A stretch of DNA of 46,440 bases from VRUE01 sp035548675 (GCA_035548675.1 DASZSJ010000103.1:1-46440); one strand, 5' to 3'. Numbered from the stretch's first letter, positions 15,484 through 23,513 are shown. Numbers and translations are program-made. The notes: generated by a model from the sequence alone, not told the origin.

Positions 15484-18429
15484 TCAGCGCGCCGCCCTCT
15501 TGTGCTTTGCCTGCTTCTTGTGCTTTGCCTTGCACTTGACCTTGACCGCCGGGCGGTAGTCATAGGCCTTGCCGTTTTGGCCGTCGAAGGAGACCTCGGC
15601 GCGGTTGGGCTTGCGACAGAGGTTGGTGGAGTTGACGAAGAGGCCCTTCTTGGCACCCTTGAAGTTGAAGGAGGCCCAGTCCACGGGGGCGTCGGGGACG
15701 GTTTCGAAGGTGTTGCGCAGCTGTCCCTTGACCGAGTCGACGCGGCCGATGAGGTGGACGTCGATCTGCTGGCCTCTGAGCGAGGCGACGACGTCGGGCA
15801 GCTCGTGTTCAGAGGAGCGCAGGAAGATCGGGCCTTCGAGCGGCTCGTCGAGCAGCGGCGTCTTGGCCCGGGCGAAGCCGTAGATCGATCCCGCCGGGCA
15901 GGCTTCGCCGTTGCCGCCCAGGAGCTTGAACTGGGCGCGGGTGCAGATCGTGTCGAAGTGGGCGTTCTCGATGAACTCCGATCGGGGCAGGGTGACCTGG
16001 GCGCGGGCGATGCCCGCTTCGCCGATCCCGTTCATGCGCAGGAAGGCCTTGAGGGCGGGATGGGCTCCTCGCCTCGTGCCTCCCTTGAGGGAGAGGGTGA
16101 GCTTGGGCTTGAAGGGCAGGGCGGCGCAGTCGGCGGCTTGGAAGCGGGTCGAGACGGTCACCGGTTCGTCGTCGAGCGGGCTCGAGAAGTCGAGGCCGCT
16201 TCCGAGCACGGTGGAGGCGGTGGAGGTCGGCTTGCAGGAGCTCGGGTTGATCGTGAACTCCGGCCGGTCGACGTAGACGCGGATGTCCCTTAGCTTCGTC
16301 GGGATGCCCTTGATGATGTGGGGCAGGGGGTCCGATCCCGTCGGGTCGATGAAGACTTCGCCGGTCTCGGGGTTGACTCTGAGCGCTTGGCGGATCACCA
16401 CGGTGCCGAGGTCGAAGGGGCCGGCCACGGCCGAGGTGATCGCGATCACCGAGAGCGAGGAGCCGTTATAGGGGCCGGCTAGGTAGACCTTGCCCGGCAC
16501 GTAGGTCTGGATCGAGCCGACTCCGGCGCCGACCAGAGTATGGCCCACCTCTGAGGCAGCTGGGCAGGATGGATTGGCCAGCTCCTCGGTGCCGGTCTTT
16601 GCCTTGGCGACCTCGATCGCCGAGTCGGGGCAGTAGGGGACCCCGGCGAGCTTGCCGGAGAGGCCCGGGGGCAGCTTGATCGAGAAGTTGGTGAACTGCT
16701 GTTCGCCGTCGTTCCTGGTGAGGCGGGCGTTGAAGGGGCTGAAGCGCCCGGCGGCGTTGTTGATCGTGCCGGCGATCAGGCCCGGTTTGAAGGGCGGGAT
16801 GCCGCCGCTGGGGCAGGGGCCGCCGCCGACGCCGCGGGTGACCTTGAACTGGGAGGGCGCGTGGGCGATCTCGGCCGAGGTCGGGTTGTCTGGGTCAGCC
16901 GCGGACCAGGGGACGAAATCGGCCTGGGTGATATAGGTGCCGCAGGCCTGGGGGCTGACCAACGACGCTCTGGCGCCTTCCCGAAAATGCAGGGTGAACT
17001 TGCTGAAAGGGAGCTGGGGCAGGTCGTCAAAGGTGGTGGTGATCCTTCCGTCTTTCTGGTCTGGTTCAACCTTGCCAGCGAGCTTGACTATTACTCCACG
17101 CTTCGGATTCTTGATCACCATATAGAGAGCCAGGAGACTGTCAAAGGGGTTCTCGACTCCGTGCTGGGGGGTCGACGGGTCGTCTTGCTCGGCGAGGTAG
17201 AGCGAGCCGGTGAGATGTTCCTGGAGCAACGGGGTTTCGACATCAACGGTGCCGATCTTCGACCGATTGGGGCAACCAGCTCCCGGTCGGGAGTCGAGCG
17301 TCTCATTAGCGTAATCAATCGGAGTGCAGACGCCCAGGCCCTCGGCGGACGAGGGATTGATCGTCACTCCAGCTGGCAGTGCGACAACAGCTCGCTTGAC
17401 ATGAGACTGGGCGTTGCCGTCAGCGTTGAGCAGACCGGTTTCTGGTATGTTCAGCTCAAAGTCGAGACCTGATGAGGTTTCGGTCAGATCGGTAGTTGTC
17501 CGTGCGTTAACGGTAGGATCGAAGGGGACCGAATCACAATCTGCCACCGCGGTCGGGTTGCCGTTGGTATCCACCGTGAATGACGCAGTATCAATGTTGC
17601 CAACATCCTGCCAAGAATTGGCCTGAAGTCTCCAGGGAGTCGCGCCAGCCACGCAGTCCATTTGGTTGGTGAGATTCGCCATCGGACTATAACCGGCGGC
17701 GTTTGCGCACGGCAACCCATTGGCTGCAGCCACACTGCACGGCGTTCCTGCTCCAAACGGATGGCCTGGTTGTGTGAGTCCTCGTTCCCCATCGTGCGAT
17801 TTTTCAGCTGGAACACCCCAAAAGGTCACAGACACTTTCGATGTAGCGAAAGCCTGCGAAATGTTACGCGACGCCACAGTCAATCCATAGTCGCTATTGG
17901 ACCTAACACTCGGATACAGAATAATGTTCGCACCGGCTACCTTAAAGCCGAACGCGGTAGGAAAGCCATGAGGGGCAACCATCTCATAGAGATTGGCCTT
18001 TTGGACATTGAACCCCGTATTGACGGTGAGGCTGACCGTGCCGACCTGAGAGGCTATTGGGCAGTCATCAGCCCCAGGATTGATCGTAGGAGTGATCAAC
18101 TCAACGAACTTACACTTCGCCGGCACTGACTCCGGATTGCCAATGAATCCCGCAGGAACATCCACGCTAGCGTCCTTGACCTGCCCATCCGGAGTGAAAG
18201 GGAGTGGGAGTGGAAATTCCAGGGTCGTGGTCACCGAATAAGGATGACCACCCGCCTGATTGAATGAGTCCCCCCCTCTGTCGCCGGTCAGGCCACTGAA
18301 CCCGACAATGTGGAAGGCAGCACTAGCGCTCGACGCCATCACAACTAGCACACTTAGCGCGATCACTATTACCACGACGCACATGCGGAGACGAGGGAAT
18401 CGCCGCAGAGCTGTGTGTCCCTCAGTCAT
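15484..18429 (-). CDS. Secreted four-module Cys-pair repeat protein with polybasic C-terminus (981 aa)
   Basis: ATG at 18429 is preferred because AAGGAG lies 9 nt upstream; a GTG at 18465 overlapping the previous stop is an in-frame alternative. N-terminal MTEGHTALRRFPRLRMCVVV and a hydrophobic stretch ending SSASA form a signal peptide. The modules parallel the product at 2052-5060: VDVPAGFIGNPESVPAKC, AVVALPAGVTINPSSAEGLG, IKLPPGLSGKLAGVPYCPDS and LPRSEFIENAHFDTICTRAQ, each followed by Cys pairs and 'L.G.(V/I)(Y/F)LA' strands. The end is KVKCKAKHKKQAKHKR. The 5' half is visibly lower in GC than the 3' half, with a change near 17.0 kb, suggesting a mosaic gene. Second gene of operon B. Confidence 0.85.
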   Translation of the reverse strand: MTEGHTALRRFPRLRMCVVVIVIALSVLVVMASSASAAFHIVGFSGLTGDRGGDSFNQAGGHPYSVTTTLEFPLPLPFTPDGQVKDASVDVPAGFIGNPESVPAKCKFVELITPTINPGADDCPIASQVGTVSLTVNTGFNVQKANLYEMVAPHGFPTAFGFKVAGANIILYPSVRSNSDYGLTVASRNISQAFATSKVSVTFWGVPAEKSHDGERGLTQPGHPFGAGTPCSVAAANGLPCANAAGYSPMANLTNQMDCVAGATPWRLQANSWQDVGNIDTASFTVDTNGNPTAVADCDSVPFDPTVNARTTTDLTETSSGLDFELNIPETGLLNADGNAQSHVKRAVVALPAGVTINPSSAEGLGVCTPIDYANETLDSRPGAGCPNRSKIGTVDVETPLLQEHLTGSLYLAEQDDPSTPQHGVENPFDSLLALYMVIKNPKRGVIVKLAGKVEPDQKDGRITTTFDDLPQLPFSKFTLHFREGARASLVSPQACGTYITQADFVPWSAADPDNPTSAEIAHAPSQFKVTRGVGGGPCPSGGIPPFKPGLIAGTINNAAGRFSPFNARLTRNDGEQQFTNFSIKLPPGLSGKLAGVPYCPDSAIEVAKAKTGTEELANPSCPAASEVGHTLVGAGVGSIQTYVPGKVYLAGPYNGSSLSVIAITSAVAGPFDLGTVVIRQALRVNPETGEVFIDPTGSDPLPHIIKGIPTKLRDIRVYVDRPEFTINPSSCKPTSTASTVLGSGLDFSSPLDDEPVTVSTRFQAADCAALPFKPKLTLSLKGGTRRGAHPALKAFLRMNGIGEAGIARAQVTLPRSEFIENAHFDTICTRAQFKLLGGNGEACPAGSIYGFARAKTPLLDEPLEGPIFLRSSEHELPDVVASLRGQQIDVHLIGRVDSVKGQLRNTFETVPDAPVDWASFNFKGAKKGLFVNSTNLCRKPNRAEVSFDGQNGKAYDYRPAVKVKCKAKHKKQAKHKRAAR

Positions 18430-18457
18430 TGTTGTCTTCTCCTTGCTCATTGCCGCC

Positions 18458-20860
18458 TCAGCCACGTCGAGGGGTCAGGTGCTTGCCCCGCCTGTGGTTT
18501 CGCGTCTGACTCTCTCGTACCTTGTTCCGAGGTGACCCTCCTTGATGGCTGCCACCGCGGCGTATTTTGTGGCGCTGACCACGCTTCTTTTTATGGTGTC
18601 TACCGCGCTTTTTATGGTGTCTACCGCGACCTTTTGTCCTCGTCAGGCGTTGGCTCTCAGGCCCTACGAAACTGGCGCTGCTGGGTGTCGGATCGTTGGG
18701 AACGATCGGTGGTGGCTGACAGGCATCGCCTTCACATGGGGGCGAGCCGGGCGGGGGCTCGGGAAAGCCTCCGCCGCTGCGGGCGTCGTAGAGATCGGCT
18801 TCGGCGTCCCCGTCGCTGCTTACGAGACTGTCTCGAGTCGTAAAGAAGACATCGCCTCCAGACGGAGTCGCATCTGCGAAGAAGCTGTCCGCATTACCGG
18901 AACCCGCCGAAATTAGATGCGTCTGACCATCCTCCCACTCATACACGTCCTGTTTACCATTCGAGTCGGTCCGGACCAGAGGATCATAGGTCTGAAAGAA
19001 GACTCTATTTCCATCTTCACTAAGGTTGAATGGCAAGGGTGTGATACCCGTGCAGCAATAGGCATGCCTACCAAGGCTTGCATCTCCACTTGGTAGGCTC
19101 CCAAGCGAAGCGCAGGAAATGCAGGTAATGGTGCCCTCTCCTTCGTCCGCTTCGGCGTCATACAGATAAACCTCAGCACAGCGACCATTTGGATTGGACA
19201 ATGCTCCAAATGGTGGACATTTCGTACTGTTGGTGTTGTTGTAGAGAGTGAGCGGTTCGCGAGAAGTAAAAGCAAGATACCTTCCGTCCGCAGTAATGCG
19301 GGTGGACTGGAACGCGTCACCAGCAGAGTTGCTCCAATTGTAGTAGTCAATAGGCTGGCCACTACCACCTTCTGCATCCTGGCCGTTCAGCGTCGCGATG
19401 TAGCTAATGCTCCCACTATCCCAGAGGTAGAGATTAGGTCGGCCGACGATGGCCGCCGAGCCCGGATCGAGAAGGCCACCTGCGACAAAATAGACTTTTG
19501 TGAGATCGTCGCTAGCACCGACCAGGCCGAAGAAATCACCACCTGACGGATCTGCGCTCGTGAGATCGATGAGATCACCGGAATCGAGGTCATAGCGATA
19601 CAGCTCGCGTCCCGGCCTGGGTTCGGTGGAAAGCAGGTGTTCGCCGTTGCTGCAACCTGGTCCTCCACCTGCTGTGGAATCATTGGTGAGCTGCTCGCAG
19701 CTTGCAAAGAGGACCTTGGAGCCGTGTTCAGGTTCAGCGTCGAGGAAAATCGCCGGAAGTGGTCCGGCGGGATCCGTTCCGCCAGGTCCGGTGCCGTTGT
19801 TTTTCTGTGAGGCGCTGACAAAAGTAGTGATGTCGTCGGAGGTGATAGAGGTGCCTTGATCGTCACGGACGTAGAGCTTGCCCGCCTCGGAGAAGCTCTG
19901 CTGAGCACTCGATTCAATAACGTGAAAAAGGATGCGCGATCCGTCACGGGACAGGGAATGATTGATCATCCGCCCCGCAGCAGCCGTCGCCCCGGCCCCA
20001 GGACGGGTACCAGATGACGGTATGACACACGTAGGGCCACCATCACCACAGCTGGACTCCCCGGATGGAGGAATGAAACTAACCAGGCGAACGGTGCCGC
20101 CCACGGAACTGTTATCCGCAACCCACTCGTACGTATAGAGCTTTTCCGGCGCAACCGGATCGGTGGTCTGAGGGGTTCCGTCTTCGAACACAAACTTTTC
20201 GAGATTGGAGCTTGTGGCAGCTGGGACAACAGGGAGGCTCTGCTGTACTCCAAACGGTATGCAGAGTCCCGTAGTCGGCGGCTCCTGCGGTGTCACGAGT
20301 TGATAGGAACCAGTGGAATTGTCCCGTAGGTAAATATGCTCGCGGCAGATGGAGGTGCCAGGGGTCAGCGCAGAGCCTGAATATACGAAGGTTTTGGCAG
20401 CGTCGGGCCTAGAGAAGACACTGCCAAAGGTTCCCCAAAGCACACCTGGTGGCTGGGGTGGGTCCTGGGGCTGAGCCGACCAGCCGAGCACCGGATTCCG
20501 GCTCGCGAGCAGCAGCGTTGGGGCGCCGGCCGCCGCGCCCGGCGCAGCACCTCCGCTGGTGTTGTAGGTCGCGTGATTCGCGCTCGAGACAGGCAGCCCG
20601 GACTCGATGACATCGAGTCCATTGGTATCGCCTGATGAAACCAGCTCCCAGCCTCGATTGTCGGGGAGGAGCCCTTGCCCTGGGATCTCGTTTGTCGCGA
20701 GCGCGGGGCTGGCCAGGGTGAGGAGACCGGCGAAACCGAGGAATGAGATGAGGCCAAGGGAGACGGCGTCGCGGCCTGACCGGGCGACTCGATGCTTTCG
20801 ACTGCCGACGCTGCCTACTAGGGTCGATCCCGCGGACGATGCCTTCGCGTGGCTTCTCAC
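18458..20860 (-). CDS. Secreted beta-propeller (TolB/PD40-like) surface protein (800 aa)
   Basis: The GTG at 20860 follows AAGGAG inside the leader shared with operon A. A long N-terminal region ends in a hydrophobic segment (LGLISFLGFAGLLTLASPAL) and ATNE, a signal peptide with an extended positive n-region. Then GWELVSSGDTNGLDVI and repeated blade-like units (SRDGSRILFHV, DLTKVYFVAGG, TADGRYLAFTSREPL, SEDGNRVFFQTYDPL, DVFFTTRDSLVSSDGDAEAD). The C-terminus has DLYDARSGGGFPEPP, CEGDACQPPP, SSASFVGPESQ and a His/Lys/Arg-rich tail. Lower GC than its surroundings. First gene of operon B and counterpart of the propeller proteins of operon A. Likely surface-exposed; partner unknown. Confidence 0.85.
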   Translation of the reverse strand: MRSHAKASSAGSTLVGSVGSRKHRVARSGRDAVSLGLISFLGFAGLLTLASPALATNEIPGQGLLPDNRGWELVSSGDTNGLDVIESGLPVSSANHATYNTSGGAAPGAAAGAPTLLLASRNPVLGWSAQPQDPPQPPGVLWGTFGSVFSRPDAAKTFVYSGSALTPGTSICREHIYLRDNSTGSYQLVTPQEPPTTGLCIPFGVQQSLPVVPAATSSNLEKFVFEDGTPQTTDPVAPEKLYTYEWVADNSSVGGTVRLVSFIPPSGESSCGDGGPTCVIPSSGTRPGAGATAAAGRMINHSLSRDGSRILFHVIESSAQQSFSEAGKLYVRDDQGTSITSDDITTFVSASQKNNGTGPGGTDPAGPLPAIFLDAEPEHGSKVLFASCEQLTNDSTAGGGPGCSNGEHLLSTEPRPGRELYRYDLDSGDLIDLTSADPSGGDFFGLVGASDDLTKVYFVAGGLLDPGSAAIVGRPNLYLWDSGSISYIATLNGQDAEGGSGQPIDYYNWSNSAGDAFQSTRITADGRYLAFTSREPLTLYNNTNSTKCPPFGALSNPNGRCAEVYLYDAEADEGEGTITCISCASLGSLPSGDASLGRHAYCCTGITPLPFNLSEDGNRVFFQTYDPLVRTDSNGKQDVYEWEDGQTHLISAGSGNADSFFADATPSGGDVFFTTRDSLVSSDGDAEADLYDARSGGGFPEPPPGSPPCEGDACQPPPIVPNDPTPSSASFVGPESQRLTRTKGRGRHHKKRGRHHKKKRGQRHKIRRGGSHQGGSPRNKVRESQTRNHRRGKHLTPRRG

Positions 20861-20938
20861 GTAGCTCTCTCCTTGTCCCGTGAGCCCTCTGCCGGCCGCT
20901 TCCCTTGGCGGCCCCGTGGGCTCGGTTATGTCCCTGTG
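20856..20938 (-). promoter_or_regulatory. Conserved structured leader of operon B (candidate cis-regulatory RNA)
   Basis: Near-identical to 11394-11480 from ACAGGGACA through the start codon, while sequence upstream of it differs. Stem GAGCCC/GGGCTC encloses hairpin GGCCGC-CAAGGGAA-GCGGCC. The competing stem CTCACG/CGTGAG contains the GTG start and would loop out AAGGAG. Both alternatives are kept in both copies. Confidence 0.6.
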
Positions 20939-20992
20939 TCGCGAACCGGCATGCACGGTTGTCGGACAATCGTGTTTACCAAGTTCGCGGAC

Positions 20993-21022
20993 AGAGTAGA
21001 CAAACGGTTCTATAGATGTCAA
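20993..21022 (-). promoter_or_regulatory. Operon B promoter
   Basis: Minus strand -35 TTGACA (21022-21017), 18-nt spacer, -10 TACTCT (20998-20993). The predicted start near 20986 gives a 5' UTR of about 125 nt that includes the leader. Confidence 0.6.
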
Positions 21023-21033
21023 GGACAAATTTG

Positions 21034-21060
21034 TTTCTAGAGCGCAAACGGCTCTAGAAA
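21034..21060. repeat. Perfect 10-bp inverted repeat upstream of operon B promoter
   Basis: TTTCTAGAGC (21034-21043), 7-nt loop, GCTCTAGAAA (21051-21060). It lies 12 nt upstream of the -35 box and 31 nt past the yceH stop, so it could be an operator for operon B or a weak terminator for pyrE-yceH. Confidence 0.5.
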
Positions 21061-21090
21061 GGGCGATTCAGGAGGAGATACCGAGGGCGT

Positions 21091-21744
21091 TCAGCCGCCG
21101 AGCTCGGCGCGCAATGAGGCAAGCTCGGAACGAAGCTCCGCCATTTCGCGCTCGAGGCGGGTGAGGCGATCCTCGGCCGGCTTCAGCTCGGCGGGCGGCT
21201 CCCCCGGGACCGCCGCGGGCGCATCCGCGGCGGCGATCGCGGGCGCCGAGGAATCCGTCGACGCCCCGCCGAGCAGCTGCTCGTAGCGGTCCTCCTTCTG
21301 CCCGGGACGGCGCTCGTGGCGCGCCACGATGCCGCGCTCGACCAGGCGCTCGAGTGCCTCCTGGACCTCCCCGAGCGAGCCGAAGTCGTGCAGCCGCTGG
21401 CCGCGCTGCTTCAGCTCGCCAGGTGTCTGCGGGCCGCGCAGCATCAGCACCCCGAGCAGCGAGACCTCGGCGTCGTCGAGACCGAAGGCGTCGGCGAGCA
21501 TGTGGCGGTACTTGCGGGCGCGGCTGCCGGCGCCGCTGGCGAGCCGGGTCCAGCCGCGCAGGGCGAGGCGGCGCAGCGCCTCGACCACGGTCTGCTCGTC
21601 GTAGTCGACAACCGGCTCGCGGTTGGTCGACTGGTTGCAGGCAAGGCGCAGCGAGTTGAGCGAGAGCGGGTAGACGTCGGGCGTCGTACGCTGCTTCTCG
21701 ATCAGGCAGCCGAGCACGCGGATCTCTACGGCGTCGGGCTCCAC
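21091..21744 (-). CDS. yceH: YceH/DUF480 family protein (UPF0502)
   Basis: GTG at 21744 begins one base after the pyrE stop and gives MEPDAVEIRVLGCLIEKQ, matching the usual family N-terminus; a TTG at 21783 is an alternative. Diagnostic segments: RTTPDVYPLSLNSLRLACNQ, STNREPVVDYDEQTVVEALR, ASGAGSRARKYRH, LLGVLMLRGPQTPGELKQR. The family forms two winged-helix domains and its biochemical role is unsettled. After about residue 155 there is an Ala/Pro-rich linker and a C-terminal coiled-coil-like segment (DRLTRLEREMAELRSELASL), common in this family. Likely cotranscribed with pyrE. Confidence 0.85.
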   Translation of the reverse strand: MEPDAVEIRVLGCLIEKQRTTPDVYPLSLNSLRLACNQSTNREPVVDYDEQTVVEALRRLALRGWTRLASGAGSRARKYRHMLADAFGLDDAEVSLLGVLMLRGPQTPGELKQRGQRLHDFGSLGEVQEALERLVERGIVARHERRPGQKEDRYEQLLGGASTDSSAPAIAAADAPAAVPGEPPAELKPAEDRLTRLEREMAELRSELASLRAELGG

Positions 21745-21745
21745 T

Positions 21746-22312
21746 TCAGTCGCGGTCCGGGCGGTTGGGGTAGATCTCGTCAATCGTGATCAGGGCCCGA
21801 TAGGGAGCCGCGGCGGCAGCTTCGATCCTCTCCCCCCCGCCGGCGAGCCGGTCGACGACGGCAACCACCCCGGCCACCTCCAGCCCCTGCTCGACGATGC
21901 GCTCGACCGCCTTGGCGGTCGAGCCACCCGTCGTCACCGTGTCCTCGACTACCAGGCAGCGGGCACCGTCCTCAACCGGGCCCTCGACCCAGCGCTGCAG
22001 GCCGTGTTGCTTGCGCTCGCCGCGGACGAAGAAGCCGACGAGGTCCGCGCCCGCCGGGACGGCGAGCGCCGCGCAGGCGGGCGGGATCGCCGCGGTCGCC
22101 GGGCCGCCGACCGCGGTCGCGCCCAGCTCATGGGCCGCGGAAGCGATTAGCTCGCCAGCGGCGAGGAAGCCGGCGGGTCGCAGCAGCGCCCGGCGCGCGT
22201 CGACGTAGTACTGGGCAGTCGCCCCGCTGGCCAGCGTCACTTCCCCGATCACCAGCGAGTGCTCACGCAGCTCAGCGAGCAGCGTCTCCTTGGCGGCGCC
22301 CAGGTCAGTCAT
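21746..22312 (-). CDS. pyrE: Orotate phosphoribosyltransferase
   Basis: Converts orotate and PRPP to orotidine 5'-phosphate in pyrimidine synthesis. The PRPP-binding signature CLVVEDTVTTGGST (about residues 118-131) is intact, preceded by YVDARRALLRPAGF and VGGPATAAIPPACAA. Length of 188 residues is normal for OPRT. The ATG has TAGGAT 9 nt upstream and no clear Shine-Dalgarno, so a leaderless or nearly leaderless mRNA is likely. Followed directly by yceH; the rest of the pyr pathway is not in this window. Confidence 0.9.
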   Translation of the reverse strand: MTDLGAAKETLLAELREHSLVIGEVTLASGATAQYYVDARRALLRPAGFLAAGELIASAAHELGATAVGGPATAAIPPACAALAVPAGADLVGFFVRGERKQHGLQRWVEGPVEDGARCLVVEDTVTTGGSTAKAVERIVEQGLEVAGVVAVVDRLAGGGERIEAAAAAPYRALITIDEIYPNRPDRD

Positions 22313-22357
22313 GCCGGGCGCATCCTATGAGCCGTCGGCCGCGGGGCGCTCGACGAT

Positions 22358-22561
22358 CGATTCCACGGAATTCCATGAGCAAGGGAAAAGCCAGGAAAGA
22401 GGGCGAGGGCGACAGACAGGCGTTTTTGGGCGAGCCCGCGATGTCGAGTGTTGAGTTGACCCACGTATACGGTGGCAAACCAGACACTCGGCACCAAACA
22501 TCGCGCGGGCGGCCCAGCTGGAGCCGGAAGAGGTCGCGATTCCACGGCTGCCGCCGTGGAA
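22358..22561. repeat. TTCCACGG repeats bracketing element A
   Basis: CGATTCCACGG occurs at 22358-22368 and again at 22537-22547 as direct repeats. CCGTGGAA at 22554-22561 is the inverse of TTCCACGG and forms an 8-bp hairpin with the second copy. The arrangement brackets element A and could mark a small mobile element, though no equivalent was seen around element B. Confidence 0.4.
22427..22516. other. Long-hairpin element, copy A (shared with 12390-12472)
   Basis: Stems: TGGGC (22427-22431) with GCCCA (22512-22516); GCCCGCG then ATGT (22434-22444) with ACAT then CGCGGGC (22498-22510, a 2-nt bulge between); CGAGTGT (22445-22451) with ACACTCG (22484-22490). The apical 24 nt (22456-22479) equal those of copy B in reverse orientation. 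It lies between the SDR gene and pyrE. Relative to copy B, stem sequences change on both sides, so pairing is retained. Confidence 0.65.
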
Positions 22562-22571
22562 CAGTCATCTT

Positions 22572-23513
22572 CTAGCCGCGCGCAGCCGGATCGGCGAAGC
22601 CCTGACGCCAGCTGGCGTAGCGCGGCTGCCAGGCGAGCTCGACCCGCGCCTTCGCGTTGGAGGCGCCGCGCATCTCAACCGCCGAGGCGGCCGCCGCGCC
22701 GGCAATCAGGCGAGCGAGCCAGAGCGGCACCCGCCGCGGCTTCTTCGTCCCCACTGCGGCGCAGAACTCGGGCACCCACTCGCGCATCGGCGCCGGCTCG
22801 TCGTCGACGACGTTGTAGGTGCCGGGCGAGCCGCGCTCGACCGCGGCCACGGTGGCGCCGGCGGCGTCCTCGACGTGGACGAAGGAGAAGACCCCGGTTC
22901 CCTTGCCGACGATCGGCAAGCGGCGCTTCCGCGCGTCCTCCGTCGAGGAGCCCTCGCGGGCGAAGTACGTGCCCGGCCCGTAGAGCCAGCCATAGCGAAG
23001 GACGACTCCCTCGATTCCCTCGGCAGCGGTCACCTGGCGCTCGAGGTCGGCGAGGGCCTCGACCGCGCCGCCGAACGGACCGGGCGCGGCGTGGAAGAGC
23101 GGCGCCTCCTCGTCCTTCACCCAGTCGCCCTCCGGCGCGTAGAGAAAGGCGACGCTCTCGGCGACCAGGCGCCGGGCCCCAGCCGCCCGCGCGGCGGCGA
23201 GCAGGTTGCGCGTCCCCTCGGTCCGCAAGCGGTTGGTCGGCGCCAGCGGGTCATCCTTCGCCCTGTAGTCGAGGCGGGCCGGCAGCGAGGTCAGCTCATG
23301 GACGACCACCTCCGGCGCCGCCGCGCGCACGGCCTCCCCGAGCGCCGCGGCGTCGAAGACGTCGCAGACGACCGCCTTCGCGCCGGCCGCCCGGATCTCC
23401 CCAGCCCGCTCCTCGCGCCGCGTCATCCCAGTTACCTCGTGCCCGGCAGCGAGCAGCTGGCGCACCAGCGGCCTGCCGATTGCCCCGCTCGCTCCCGCGA
23501 CGAAGACCTTCAT
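22572..23513 (-). CDS. NAD(P)-dependent epimerase/dehydratase (extended SDR)
   Basis: Start ATG at 23513, overlapping the upstream stop (ATGA). The N-terminus MKVFVAGASGAIGRPLVRQL has the Rossmann GxxGxxG pattern. Further landmarks are CDVFDAAALGEAV, GTRNLLAAARAAGARRLV, the active-site region 'ESVAFLYAPEG' and YGWLYGPGTYF, which places the YxxxK-type Tyr in a non-standard context. FSFVHVEDAAGATVAA and YNVVDDEP are typical of extended SDRs acting on nucleotide-sugar or isoprenoid substrates. Length 313. Substrate cannot be assigned. Third gene of a run with the L,D-transpeptidase and a membrane protein. Confidence 0.85.
   Translation of the reverse strand: MKVFVAGASGAIGRPLVRQLLAAGHEVTGMTRREERAGEIRAAGAKAVVCDVFDAAALGEAVRAAAPEVVVHELTSLPARLDYRAKDDPLAPTNRLRTEGTRNLLAAARAAGARRLVAESVAFLYAPEGDWVKDEEAPLFHAAPGPFGGAVEALADLERQVTAAEGIEGVVLRYGWLYGPGTYFAREGSSTEDARKRRLPIVGKGTGVFSFVHVEDAAGATVAAVERGSPGTYNVVDDEPAPMREWVPEFCAAVGTKKPRRVPLWLARLIAGAAAASAVEMRGASNAKARVELAWQPRYASWRQGFADPAARG

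Noticed and set aside
13623..15656. A 677-residue minus-strand frame beginning at 15656
   Set aside because: Its first half overlaps the clearly coding 14681-15463 gene in another frame and is Arg/Pro-rich junk. The real gene starts at the ATG at 14684 with a signal peptide.
22305..22568. Small minus-strand frames between the SDR gene and pyrE
   Set aside because: They read through structured element A and its flanks. The shared peptide FATVYVGQ also seen near 12420 is just the translation of the element's conserved core.
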